Position numbers and translations under genes: made by a program. The notes under the pieces are model-generated. The model did not search any database. It had not been told where the DNA came from and worked only from the letters and a program-made list of their open reading frames with translations. A stretch of DNA of 64,000 nucleotides from Ignelater luminosus (taxonomy: Eukaryota > Arthropoda > Insecta > Coleoptera > Elateridae). The stretch lies in the NCBI GenBank assembly GCA_011009095.1, contig VTPC01008812.1:97051-161050 (forward strand). Direction: 5' to 3'. Positions 54,491 through 64,000 of the stretch are shown here, in pieces (within the stretch, counting starts at the first letter, position 1; every line of letters begins with the position of its first letter).

Positions 54491-57441
54491 TCAAATATTT
54501 CTGTTTTGCCTACGCTAGATTCATCTCTGCTTTGAGCAAATCCTCGCAGTAGCAAACTCTGGCGGTTCTTCGAAACTTTTCTTTTATACATACGCCAAAT
54601 TCAAAACTGTATTAAGTAAATCTTTGCAATTGGATCTTAGCTCTGTTAATGAAAGATCAAACTAAACCAAATCCAAACAAGACAAACTAATTCTTTTTAG
54701 ACACTAGAAAGGAAATTCTCTGAACATTTGCCTTTCCCTTACACCAACTTCAAAACTGCCCTGTTAAAAAAAAACTTAACTAAAACGCAAACAAGACTCG
54801 GGTAATTCTCTTCGGATTTCAGAAAGAGAATTCTCTAAGCTTTTCTTTTTCCGCCTCTACCAAATTCAATATCGTGCTGACCAACTGTGCGTAAATAAAG
54901 ATTTCGTCTTGAAAATGAATGTGCAGATTAAATCTAAACAACACCAACTGATTCTTTTTGGGCACCAAAACAAATTGTTCTGAGCATTTCGCTTTATGTT
55001 TATGCCAATTAAAAGACTGTAAAACAAATCTGCGCAAGTAGAGACTTACTAATGGCAATGGAAAATCAAATTTAATCCAAACAAAACCAGCTGATTCTTT
55101 TCGAACGCCAAGAAAAAATTTTCTAAGCATTTTGCTTATGCCAAATTCAAGATTGTATTAAGCAGGTAGAGACTTAGCACTAACAATAAAAAGTCAGATC
55201 AAACCCAAACAAAACGGGAAAGATTCTTTTTGGACAACAGAAAGGAAGTTCCTTGAGTATTTAGCTTTTGGCTTATGCCAAATTCAAGATTGCATTAAGC
55301 AAATCGGAACAATTGGAAAATTTATTGCGACAACGAAAAACACTTCAAATGACTGTCGTCGTACACCAAATAAAAAATTAACTTTGCTTTGCCTATACCA
55401 AACTCAGTGAGTACTAAAACGTTAAGTAAGTCGCACCAATTGGATACTTATTAGCTTTGGCAATGAAAGTACAAGATTAAAGTGGACGCCACGAAGTTAT
55501 TTTTCTGGACTTTCCCCTCTTGCCAATCCCAAATTTAAGAATGTGTTAAGTGATTCTGCGCAATTAAATACTTACCTCTAACAATAGAGAATCAGATTAA
55601 ACCCAAACAAGTGATAACTTTGAAACACCAGAAATAAGGTTTTTTAGCATTTACTTTTTACTTATGCGTCTGTACATTTGTAGACTTAGCTCTGGCAACG
55701 AAACATCAGTTAAAATGTAAGCAATACTTAAGAGATTCTCCTCGGACCAGAAACAAATCTCTGAGCTTGTTGCTTTTTATCTACACCAAATTCAAGATCG
55801 AGTTGAGCAACTGTGCGTAATTAGAAAGTAATCTCTAGCAATGGAAGATCAGAATCAATCCAAACAAAATCTAAGTAATTCTCTTCGGACACCAGCTTTT
55901 TTGCTTTTCGCCTACAGGGAATACAAGATTGAGTTGAGCAAATCTGCTTGGTTAAAAATTAGTTGCTGGCAATGAAGATTAAAATTTAAAAAAAGTTTTT
56001 TCGTACAACAAAATAAAAATCTCTAGGCTTTTCCCTTTTTGCTTACATCACATTTAAGTCTGAATTGAGCAGATTGAAATAGTTAAAAATTTACTTCTGT
56101 TGATGGAAGACTGAAACAAGACCCAAGTGATTATTTCTGGACACCAAAATGAAACTCTTTTAGTTTTTCGTTTTTTTTGCCTTCACCGAATTCTGTCCCA
56201 AGTTGGGCAAATTTGTTTAATTAAACGCTTATCTTTAGAAATGAAAGATTATAATAAATTCAAACAAGAACCTGATAATTTTCTTCTGACATCAAAATGA
56301 AAATTGTCAAGCTTTTTGCTTTTCGTTTACGCCGAATTCATTCAAGATCAATTTGAGCAAATTCATTTAATTAAAGATTTATTTCTGACAATGGAAGATT
56401 AGGTTCAATCCAAACAAGACCCAAGTGATTCTTTCTCGATACCACAAACGAGATTCTCTGTCTTTTACCTTTTGCTTTTTGACCTCACTAAACCCGTAAT
56501 GGAGATATTTAGACATTTTGCTTTTTATGTACACCAAACTCAAAGAAGCTGAAAACTGAACCCCACTAATGTAAGATCAGATCAAATACCAAAACAAACC
56601 TAAGAAATTCCCTTCGGACACCAAAAAGGAGATTCTCTAAAAATTTTGCATTTCGCCTACGAAAAATTCAAACCTGTGCTGAGGAAATCTGCACAACTGA
56701 AGACTTAGCTCAGAGAAATAAGAGTTAGATTAAATTCAAATGAAATCCGAGTGACTCTCTTTAAGCACCCAAAAAGAATTTTTCTAGGCATTTCCCCTTT
56801 TGCCTACATCAAACCCAAAATTGTGTTGAGTTTAACTCTGAGCACTTTGCGTTTTTGCCTACGTCAGATTCAAAACAGGAGTTCATCTTTTTGTACGTAA
56901 AATACGATATCTACGATATTAAGCAAATATATGCAAATACAGACAGCTCTGGCGATGCTTGATCAGATCAAACTCGAATAAGATTCAAGTAAATTTTCTC
57001 GAACACCAGAAAGGACATACTTTGAGCATTTTTCTTTCCGCCAACGCCAAATTAAAAACTGCTGAGCGAATCTGTTCAAAAGAAATTTGACTTTATCGAT
57101 TGGATGAAACCCAGATAAGACTCAAGTAACGCTCTTTAGAAATCAGACAGAGAATTCTCTGAGCTTTTCTCTTTTCGCTGATACCAAATTGAAGACTGTA
57201 TCAGGTAAATATGCGAAATTGGAGACTTAGCTTTGGTAAGACCGGTGTAGTTCTCTGCGAACACCAAAAAAGGATTTTCTTAAGCATTTAACTCTTTGCT
57301 CTTCCGACACAAAAAAAGAAAGCTTTCTGAGCATTTCTCGTTTTGCCTACGCCAAATTTAAGACAGTGTTAAGCGGTTTTACGGAATTGGACACTTAGGT
57401 CTGGCAGTAGAAAATGAGATCAAACCTAAGCATGGCTGAAG

Positions 57442-58165
57442 TAAACCTTTTCGGATACCAGAAGAAAAATTCCCTAAGCATTTTTGTTTTTGCCTACGAC
57501 AGATCCAAAACTGCGTTGAGGGAATTAGCAAAATTGGACACCATCAAACACCATAGCAAAAGTTCCCTAAACATTTCACCTTTTTCTACGCTAAATTTGA
57601 GACGGCGTCGAGAAAGATGCGCAATTAAAAACATAAATTTGGCAGTCAAAGATGAGATCAAACCCAAATAAGGCTCAATTAAACCTTTTCTGATACCAGA
57701 AAGAAAATTTTCTGAGCATTTGTTTTTGGCTAGGACATATCCAAGACTGTCTTGAGCGAGTTAGCAAAATTGAACACTTTCAAACAGCATAAAGAAAGTA
57801 AAGCATTTCACCTTTTTGTACCCTAAATTTGAGGCTGTGTCGAGCAAATCTGAGCAATTGAAAACATAAATTTGGCAGTAGAAGATCCTATCAAACCCAA
57901 ACAAGTAAGCCTCTTCAGACACAAGAAAGAAAGCTCTCTGGATATTTGTTTTTGCCTACGACAGATCTAAAACTGTGTTGAGCGAGTTAGCGAAATTGGC
58001 CACCATCGAACACCATAAAGAAAGTAAAGCATTTCATCTTTTTGTACCCTAAATTTGAGGCTGTGTCGAGCAAATCTGAGCAATTAATAAACATAAATTT
58101 GGCAGTGGAAGATAATATCAAACCCAAACTAGGCTCAGAGTAAACCTCTTCAAATACCAAAAAAA
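57442..58165. repeat. ~240-bp higher-order repeat, three copies
   Basis: Starts CCTTTTCGGATACCAGAAG at 57445, CCTTTTCTGATACCAGAAAG at 57687, CCTCTTCAGACACAAGAAAG at 57910, and the start of a fourth at 58146. Each contains TTTGAG.C.G.GTCGAG and AAAACATAAATTTGGCAGT. Each is a composite of a full and a shortened basic unit. Confidence 0.7.
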
Positions 58166-60130
58166 AATTCCATGAGCATTTAGCTTTTTACTTACGCCGA
58201 ATTTATTAAAGAGTGAGTTGAGCAAGTGCTTCATTAGAGATTTATATCTGACAACAAACGATAAGAATCAATTAAAACAAAACCTAAGTGGATTTCTTCA
58301 ATTTTTGTGCAATTACAAACAATTTCGGGCAATGGAAGATAATAATCAATTTAAACAAGTCCTAAATGTGTTTCATCAGACAGCAGAATGAAAATTCTTT
58401 GAATATTTTGTTTTTTGCTTAGGTTGTATTTAGGACTATGCTAAACAAATCTGCGCAACTGGAGATTTAGCTCTATCAATGAAAGATTAAATAAAACCCA
58501 AGCAAGACCAAAATTATTTTTTTCGGACACAATAAAGAAAAATTCTCTGGGTGTACAGCGAATTTCTAACAAATTGGAGATGGAATCAAGTCCAAGAAAA
58601 ATCTAAGTGATCTTCAAACACCATAAAGAAAGTTCTCTGAGCATTTTACCTGTTTCTACTTCACATTCGAGACTCTGTCGAGCAAATCTGCCCAATTGGA
58701 AACATAGGTTTGGCAATAAAAGATCAAACCCGAACAAGGGCCAGGATACCAGAAAGAGAATTTACTGAGCATTTCTGTTTTTGCTCAATTCAAAGCTGTG
58801 TTGTGCGAATTCGCAAAATTGAACACTGAGCTCTAGCAATACAAGATCAGATCAAGTCCAAGTAAGACACCATAAAGAAAGTTTTCTAAGCATTTCACCT
58901 TTTCCCACGCTAAATTGAAAACTGGGTCAAGCACATTTGCGTAACTGGAAACATAATTTTGGCAATGAGAGGTCTAACCAAACCCAAACAAGGCTCAGGT
59001 AAAGCTTTTCGGATACCAGAAAAGAAATCTGTGTGGATTTCGTTTTGTTTGCCTACTCCAAATTTAAGAATATGTCGAGCAAATTCGGGTAATTAAAGGT
59101 TTATTTCTGACAATCAAACATCAAATCAAACTCAAACGACATCCAAATAATTCTTTTCGGGAATTATAAAGAAAATTATTCGAGCCTTTCGTCTTTTATC
59201 TAAGTCAAAGTCAAGACTACGTTAAGAAAATCTGAGCAACTGAATATTTAGCTATGCCAAATGAAGATCAGATCAAACCTCAACAAGATCTAAGTGATTT
59301 TGTTCGAACTTCAGAAAAAAAAAACTCTTCGAGCATACTGCCTTTTGCCTATGCCAAATTTAAGATTGAGTTGAGCAGATTTGCTTAATTAGAAATTAAT
59401 TTCTGGCAATAAAAGATCAGAATTAATGTAAATAAGACCTAAGTGATTCTCTTCGGACACCTAAACAAAAATTCTCTGATTTTTTTCCAGTTTGTCTACG
59501 CCGAATTCATTCAAGACTGAGTCGAGCATTTGCTTAATTAAATATTTATTTCCTACAAGATTTCTTGAAACACCAGAATGGTAATTCTCTGAGCTTTTTT
59601 TCTGTGTGCCTACGCCGAATTCATTCAAGACTAAATTGAGTATTTGCTTAATTAGAGATTAATTTCTGGTAATAAAAGATCAAAATTAATCCAGACAAAA
59701 CCTAATTAATTCTCTTCGGGCACCTGAATGGAGATTCTCTGATCTTTTTGCTATTCGTCTACGCCGAACTCATTGAAAACTGAGTCGAGCATTTGCTTAA
59801 TTGGAGATTTATTTCCGACAACGGAAAATCAGAATCAACAAGTTTTCTGGGCTTTTTGTTTGTGCCTTCACTGAGTTCATTCAAGATTGAATTAAGCATT
59901 TGCTCAATTAGGAATATTTCTGGCAGTGAAAGATCTGAATGAAGTCAAACAAGACCCAAGTAATTTTATTTGAACTCCAGAATAGAAATCTCTAAACTTT
60001 TCATTTTTTACCTAAGTTAAATTCAAAACAGGATTAAGCGAATCTGTGCAATGGAAACGAGATTAGACTCAAAACTTCTATGATTCTTTTTGGACATCGA
60101 AAAAGAAAATGTATGAGTATTTCCATTCAA

Positions 60131-62250
60131 GATAGTTGCATCTGCAAAAAGAACTGATTGCATGTTATTACCTAACTTTTCAAGATAAATTCACTGGTAA
60201 AAAAGGAAGAATCTTTAAAATAAAATTTACTTATTTGTTGTTCATTTATTTAACTTTTGTTTTTAGAAAATAATAGATTTTCTTTGCCTACTGTTTTTGA
60301 ACTGAGAAGATTAGAAACTACAACAGGCTATATCTCGGCAATTGATCGAAATAATACCAACAAACCAAATATATTCAAAAAGCTGAAGAAATAAGCTTTG
60401 CAGGACAGTTTTTATTTAAAAAATATAAATCAGAAGAAAACAAACTTAAAAAAAAACCAAAAGCGTAGAATTTTTGTTTTGATGTAACATTTGAATAGTT
60501 TTGTTATCATGGAGTAATCGATAGAATGACTTAATACTGTCATAGTAAAACGAAGTACGAGAATACCAAATTCATATTATGACACACAATAGAGCATAAT
60601 ATCTTAATAAATATCTTCAAGGGATATTAACTGCAAACTAAAGAAAACAAACAACTAGAAATTCTAACATGAGCATGTTTTAGATTCAGTAGATTAAATT
60701 ATTCTCCTCCTGCCTTTCCTGCTTCAGTTTCTGTCCTGACGCACTTGCAAGTAACACACATAAATGCTTAAAATGTCTTGGTTTCCAAATAATAAATTAT
60801 TAATTAATTAAGTCTTAGATAAACTGATGTATTTTAATAAATGTAAATCTACTCGAAACAGTAATTATTTGATTATAATTTTGTATCAAGATTTGTTCCT
60901 CCGTTCCGCCAAATATGGTTATAACATCTGGAACTTACCACCTAGTGAATATCTAAGGGTGAACTTCAGAAATAGGATTTACTGATTAAACTTGTTTCGA
61001 ACAATATCTCAAGAAAGTTTATTCCTTACCCATGTCATCCTGCTGACACATCTCTCAAACTGTAAATGTACTTGTGGCCCTATAATGGATTTACAATTTT
61101 CTTATCTAATTTTATTGAAGGTGCAATCTTGAAATACTTCAACTCTGACCTAGATTTAATGTTGTTAATTAAAGTTAGTTTCGACACAACACAAAAACGA
61201 GTAGTTGGGAAGATTTTCGATTAAAAATTTTTCAAAACAATCCCGCCATTGCTTTGATGTGTGTGTGTCGCAAGACTAATTACTATTAAAACCGCTAATA
61301 TTTTATCCGAGACGGTGTCGGTTTACGAGCTGAATACAATTAACTAGAAATTTCACCTTGTATAAATTACACTGTTTTACATTACCATAACAGAACAGCA
61401 GGGCGTTGTTATAAGTTCGTTGATTAATACAATGATTCCCGCTAAATAAACAGAATTACGAACGTTTAGGTGGGAAACCTGTAATGTTATGTGTTCAGGT
61501 TGTTTTGGTTCAAATAAAGGTAAGTAAGTATTTAGAGATGGATTAGCTATTCTGTTTGCTATGTTTATCTTAACATAAACGGGTGTTTTGATTGTCTTTA
61601 TTTAATAATAATGAACTTTAAAAAAAAGGTTGTTAAATCCTGCAAAGTTGAAAAATAAAAAAGAAAACAGTGAGAACTTCCAGAAGTTACTAAAGTCGCT
61701 CATGTATTCGTTAAATATTTAAAGAAATCTGAAAGCGAGAAATTCTTGGGAATGAATTCTTCCATTTTATAAAATTTTTCAATTTCAATTCTTATTAAAT
61801 TTTACATTCATTGAAAAGTTTTGTAAAAGATTTGAAAAAATTCTAAATAGATCTATTATCTGATTCTTTACGAAAGTAACGAACTGGAATATATTGTCGG
61901 TAAAGAAATTATTTGATTTTAATTTTTTAGAATATTTTAAAGTATACATGAAAGTTTAACGTGCTTGAAGAAATGTGGAAAACTATAAATTACGTTTGTC
62001 GTTTTGTATAGCATTTGTGTTAGGAAAAAATCAAAAGAATTCAAATCTGATAACTTGGGAATTCTTTCATAATTGTCATGAAATGTTGAAGGGATGCCTG
62101 AAAGTGTTGTGTAAAAATAAAATGTTGCTAATATGGTGTGCAGATTCCTGATAAGGAAATAATAATAAAACGAAATTAGATACAATTTTGTACACAATAC
62201 GTTGTGAAAAGCCCAATGGTTTGACTTCCGTATCTGATTATGTAAATAAC
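60131..62250. other. AT-rich non-coding stretch
   Basis: About 2.1 kb without coding signal. It includes a GT run near 61257-61267. Nothing else supported. Confidence 0.55.
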
Positions 62251-62447
62251 TAGAGTGCGGATTCTTAAGCATAAAAAGCAATAAAAAAAGTTCTTAAAAA
62301 AGCGTAAAAATTCAAGAAAAAAGCTTAAAAAATAGCACAAAAATTAAAAATAAGTTTAGAATATGCAGGACAAAAAATTAAACTTCCAGGTTTTAGGTCT
62401 TATTATACAAAGTATTTATTATAAAAACAAAGAAAAATGAATTGTTA

Positions 62448-63637
62448 TTAGAAACTTTGAACTCTAAAATGCTTAATTATTATGCACTTTTCTAAATTCT
62501 CCATAAGAAAATTTCTTCTTTTATCAGTCCGAGTGTCTTTGTAAAGAGAAAATAATCTGTCAATGCCAACACTAGTAATCGGTGCATATTTAAATTTTGC
62601 AAGAAACGATGGTTCCAAGTCGAAGTTATTGACTATTTCGCCTGATAAAATACTTGCAATGGTCTTTAATCTTGCTAAACCTTCGTTTTTAGCCAGCACG
62701 TTCTCAAATTTGGCAAATATTGTTTTTCCTACATCACCACGCACTTTTCCCAATTTTATTTTAAACTGTTGTACAATCTGAAATGCTTCTGTTAGCTCAC
62801 TTCCTTGTGTTTCAAATTTGGTGATAGTTTCACTGATGAACTCGTAATTTGCTTTGATGAATGCAAGGTTTTGTTGTAGTTCCGGATTTTTAAAAATATT
62901 TTGGCAGTCTTTTAAATTAATACCTGCTTTTAGCATATATGCAGCCGCATCCGTCACCATTAACAGAATCTTTTCAGTTGGAACTGCATTAGGAAGAAAA
63001 AAGTTTGCGAGTCCCTCGTTAATAAATCTTGTTATGGTGCTGCTGTTGGTTTTATCTAGTTGTTTCAAATACATTAAAAATGGCTTGGTTAGAGTAGCTT
63101 CATGTAATATACCGATAATGAAACCAGCCACATACCTACCGCACTCATCGGTGGTTTCATCGACAGAAAACCAGATATAATGGTCTGCAATTATATTTTT
63201 AATTTTATGAAGAACTGTTTTATAAACTGTATCTAAATAGTTTTTTCGTAGAGTGCTTTCGGACGGTATCGATCTCTTACAATATGTTTCTAAGAATTTT
63301 CGAAATGCAGAATTGTCTAATTTTCTGAAAGCAATATTAGCCGATATCAAAATAAAAAGTTCTTTCTTCAGATCGAGTAGAAGTTCCAGAGGCAACTACT
63401 TCTGAAATAGTTTATTGTTTCAGCTTATTTTCATTTTCCGCTCTTCGTATGTTGTATTACATTATACTTTTTGTCGCACTGGATCTATTAAAACGAGCAT
63501 TAAAGAATATTATATTTAAAATCTAATCTACTCCTTACCGTTTTAACACATACTGTGAAAAATAGTCTACTACCGTCCAGCCTTATTTCTGGTATATTTT
63601 TAATCCACTCTTCTTCACTCGTTTTAACTTTTGGCAT
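62448..63637 (-). pseudogene. hAT-like transposase, copy 2, with a putative 54-bp intron and a deletion
   Basis: Exon 1 (63637-63539) starts MPKVKTSEEEWIKNIPEIRL and holds FTVCVKT. After the intron, IQCDKKYNVIQHTKSGK (63484-63434) continues; together they look like a BED/CGGBP1-like zinc finger. Two stops and a frameshift near 63350 separate it from the long open part (63395-62448). That part has YCKRSIPSESTLRKNYLD, WFSVDETTDECGRYVAGFI (catalytic region), LMVTDAAAYMLKAGINL, FIKANYEFISETITKFETQG and KFKYAPITSVGIDRLFSLYK (dimerisation), ending HFRVQSF. The CLAHA-containing segment that copy 1 keeps is missing after AGINLK. Length without it is about 315 codons; a full protein would be over 400. 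Confidence 0.7.
63485..63538 (-). other. putative spliceosomal intron in the hAT-like gene
   Basis: On the minus strand it begins GTAAGGAG and ends TTTTAATAG. It is 54 bp, AT-rich, and interrupts codons in phase 0 between a CxxC-like half and the C/H half of a zinc finger. The flanking exons read on in one frame when it is removed (until the stop in GK*). Inferred from sequence only. Confidence 0.5.
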
Positions 63638-63640
63638 TGT

Positions 63641-64000
63641 AACATAGTCTTATTTTATTAAAAACAGAAGATTAAATTATAATAAAATTAAACGAAACTT
63701 TTTCAATTTACTAGCAACATTACATACACGCACGAAACCAACCACTTTATAAGTAACCCAGTAAAACTGAAGCATTTCTCAAATAAATCTTAAAACCTAT
63801 AAGAACTGTTTTCGCAGCTTATTCTAGGAAGAAAGAACTGCCGGGCAATGTGTAACGGCCCCGGCAGGCTTCGGAACGGTGAGCGTCCAGATGATATTCA
63901 ATACACAACGGTAAATAATGATATTTTAAGAAATCCTTGAAAATATTGTCACAAAATTTACCGTAAAAGCAAAACGTTTAAAAAAATTATGTAGACAATT
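63641..64000. other. mostly AT-rich DNA with a small GC-rich hairpin
   Basis: 63838-63845 (CTGCCGGG) and 63860-63867 (CCCGGCAG) form an 8-bp perfect stem with a 14-base loop, in an otherwise AT-rich flank. No gene is seen. Confidence 0.4.

Larger units (their letters stand above)
52765..60130. repeat. degenerate ~147-bp satellite, about 50 units
   Basis: All units run in one direction. A unit can be described as GCCTACGCCAAATTCAAGAC, then GAGCAAATCTGCGCAATTGG, AGCTCTGGCAATGGAAGATC, AAACCCAAACAAGACC, TCTCTTCGGACACCAGAAA and TTCTCTGAGCATTTTG. Spacing measured between successive GCCTACGCC-like starts in the cleanest part (59051, 59198, 59347, 59494) is 147-149 bases. Many units are truncated or fused, giving local higher-order periods: about 226 bp at 54040-54490 and about 225-242 bp at 57442-58145. 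Divergence is high. The longest frame inside is 104 codons, and frames are not conserved between units, so it is not coding. Confidence 0.9.
62251..63640 (-). mobile_element. hAT-like transposon copy 2 (minus), internally deleted
   Basis: It carries the transposase remnant described separately. Downstream of the stop (toward lower coordinates), TAGAGTGCGGATTCTTAAGC at 62251, followed by CATAAAAAGCA, is a candidate terminal sequence of the element's 3' end. No inverted counterpart was found before the window end, so the 5' limit is unknown. It is related to copy 1 at 40.6-41.5 kb at protein level but is not identical, representing another subfamily. Confidence 0.6.

Noticed and set aside
57414-57671. 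85-codon frame in the satellite as a gene
   Set aside because: It lies across satellite units and is not kept in neighbouring units.
52765-60130. CRISPR-like or protein-repeat interpretation of the 147-bp array
   Set aside because: No constant repeat/spacer alternation; whole units diverge together, and frames are not conserved.
61482-61530. Possible host exon with donor site (AAATAAAGGTAAGTAAGT)
   Set aside because: A good splice-donor match alone; no coding exon, acceptor or conserved peptide nearby.

Overview
The window looks like AT-rich, repeat-dominated DNA of an arthropod nuclear genome, probably pericentromeric or otherwise heterochromatic. I found no host protein-coding gene, tRNA, rRNA or CRISPR array that I can defend. 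The arthropod assignment is inference. It rests on an irritans-type mariner, jockey-, CR1-, R1- and R2-like non-LTR elements, BEL/Pao and Ty3/gypsy elements, a Merlin element, and a gypsy-linked envelope gene of a type I associate with insect genomes. I cannot name a species.

Layout. 0.3-3.3 kb: two head-to-tail decayed copies of one jockey-like element. 3.4-4.0 kb: dead mariner fragment. 4.04-4.93 kb: degenerate 18-bp minisatellite. 5.5-6.6 kb: nested inverted repeats and a 177-bp direct duplication. 9.27-10.90 kb: foldback built of three copies of a ~0.5-kb unit, one inverted and two direct. 11.6-15.1 kb: nearly full-length CR1-like element with an internal deletion. 15.3-18.06 kb: gypsy pol remnant (+) split by an R1-like non-LTR fragment (-). 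22.0-22.9 kb: 5' region of the jockey-like family with a duplicated block, followed by a probable tRNA-derived SINE. 26.4-27.96 kb: another non-LTR fragment (-). 29.3-31.26 kb: BEL/Pao gag-protease remnant. 33.9-37.85 kb: ~51/102-bp satellite that switches orientation at ~35.915 kb and carries a ~690-bp higher-order duplication containing a MITE-like insert. 39.245-41.577 kb: hAT-like transposon (-) interrupted by a mariner with an open 348-codon transposase. 41.578-43.429 kb: Merlin element. 43.43-46.31 kb: gypsy-type integrase followed by a broken envelope-like gene. 46.7-51.1 kb: RT fragment, a longer jockey-like copy (+) and an R2-like fragment (-). 52.77-60.13 kb: ~147-bp-period satellite. 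62.25-63.64 kb: second hAT-like copy with a putative 54-bp intron.

How the parts relate. These are selfish elements nested in one another and interleaved with three tandem-repeat arrays, not a cooperating gene set. The mariner is the only element whose protein, catalytic triad, terminal repeats and target duplication all look intact. All other coding regions carry stops, frameshifts, deletions or catalytic substitutions. The two hAT-like copies carry complementary internal deletions. Most stretches between these blocks are AT-rich DNA in which I see nothing specific. All coordinates of degenerate elements are approximate to tens of bases unless a codon or terminal repeat is cited.
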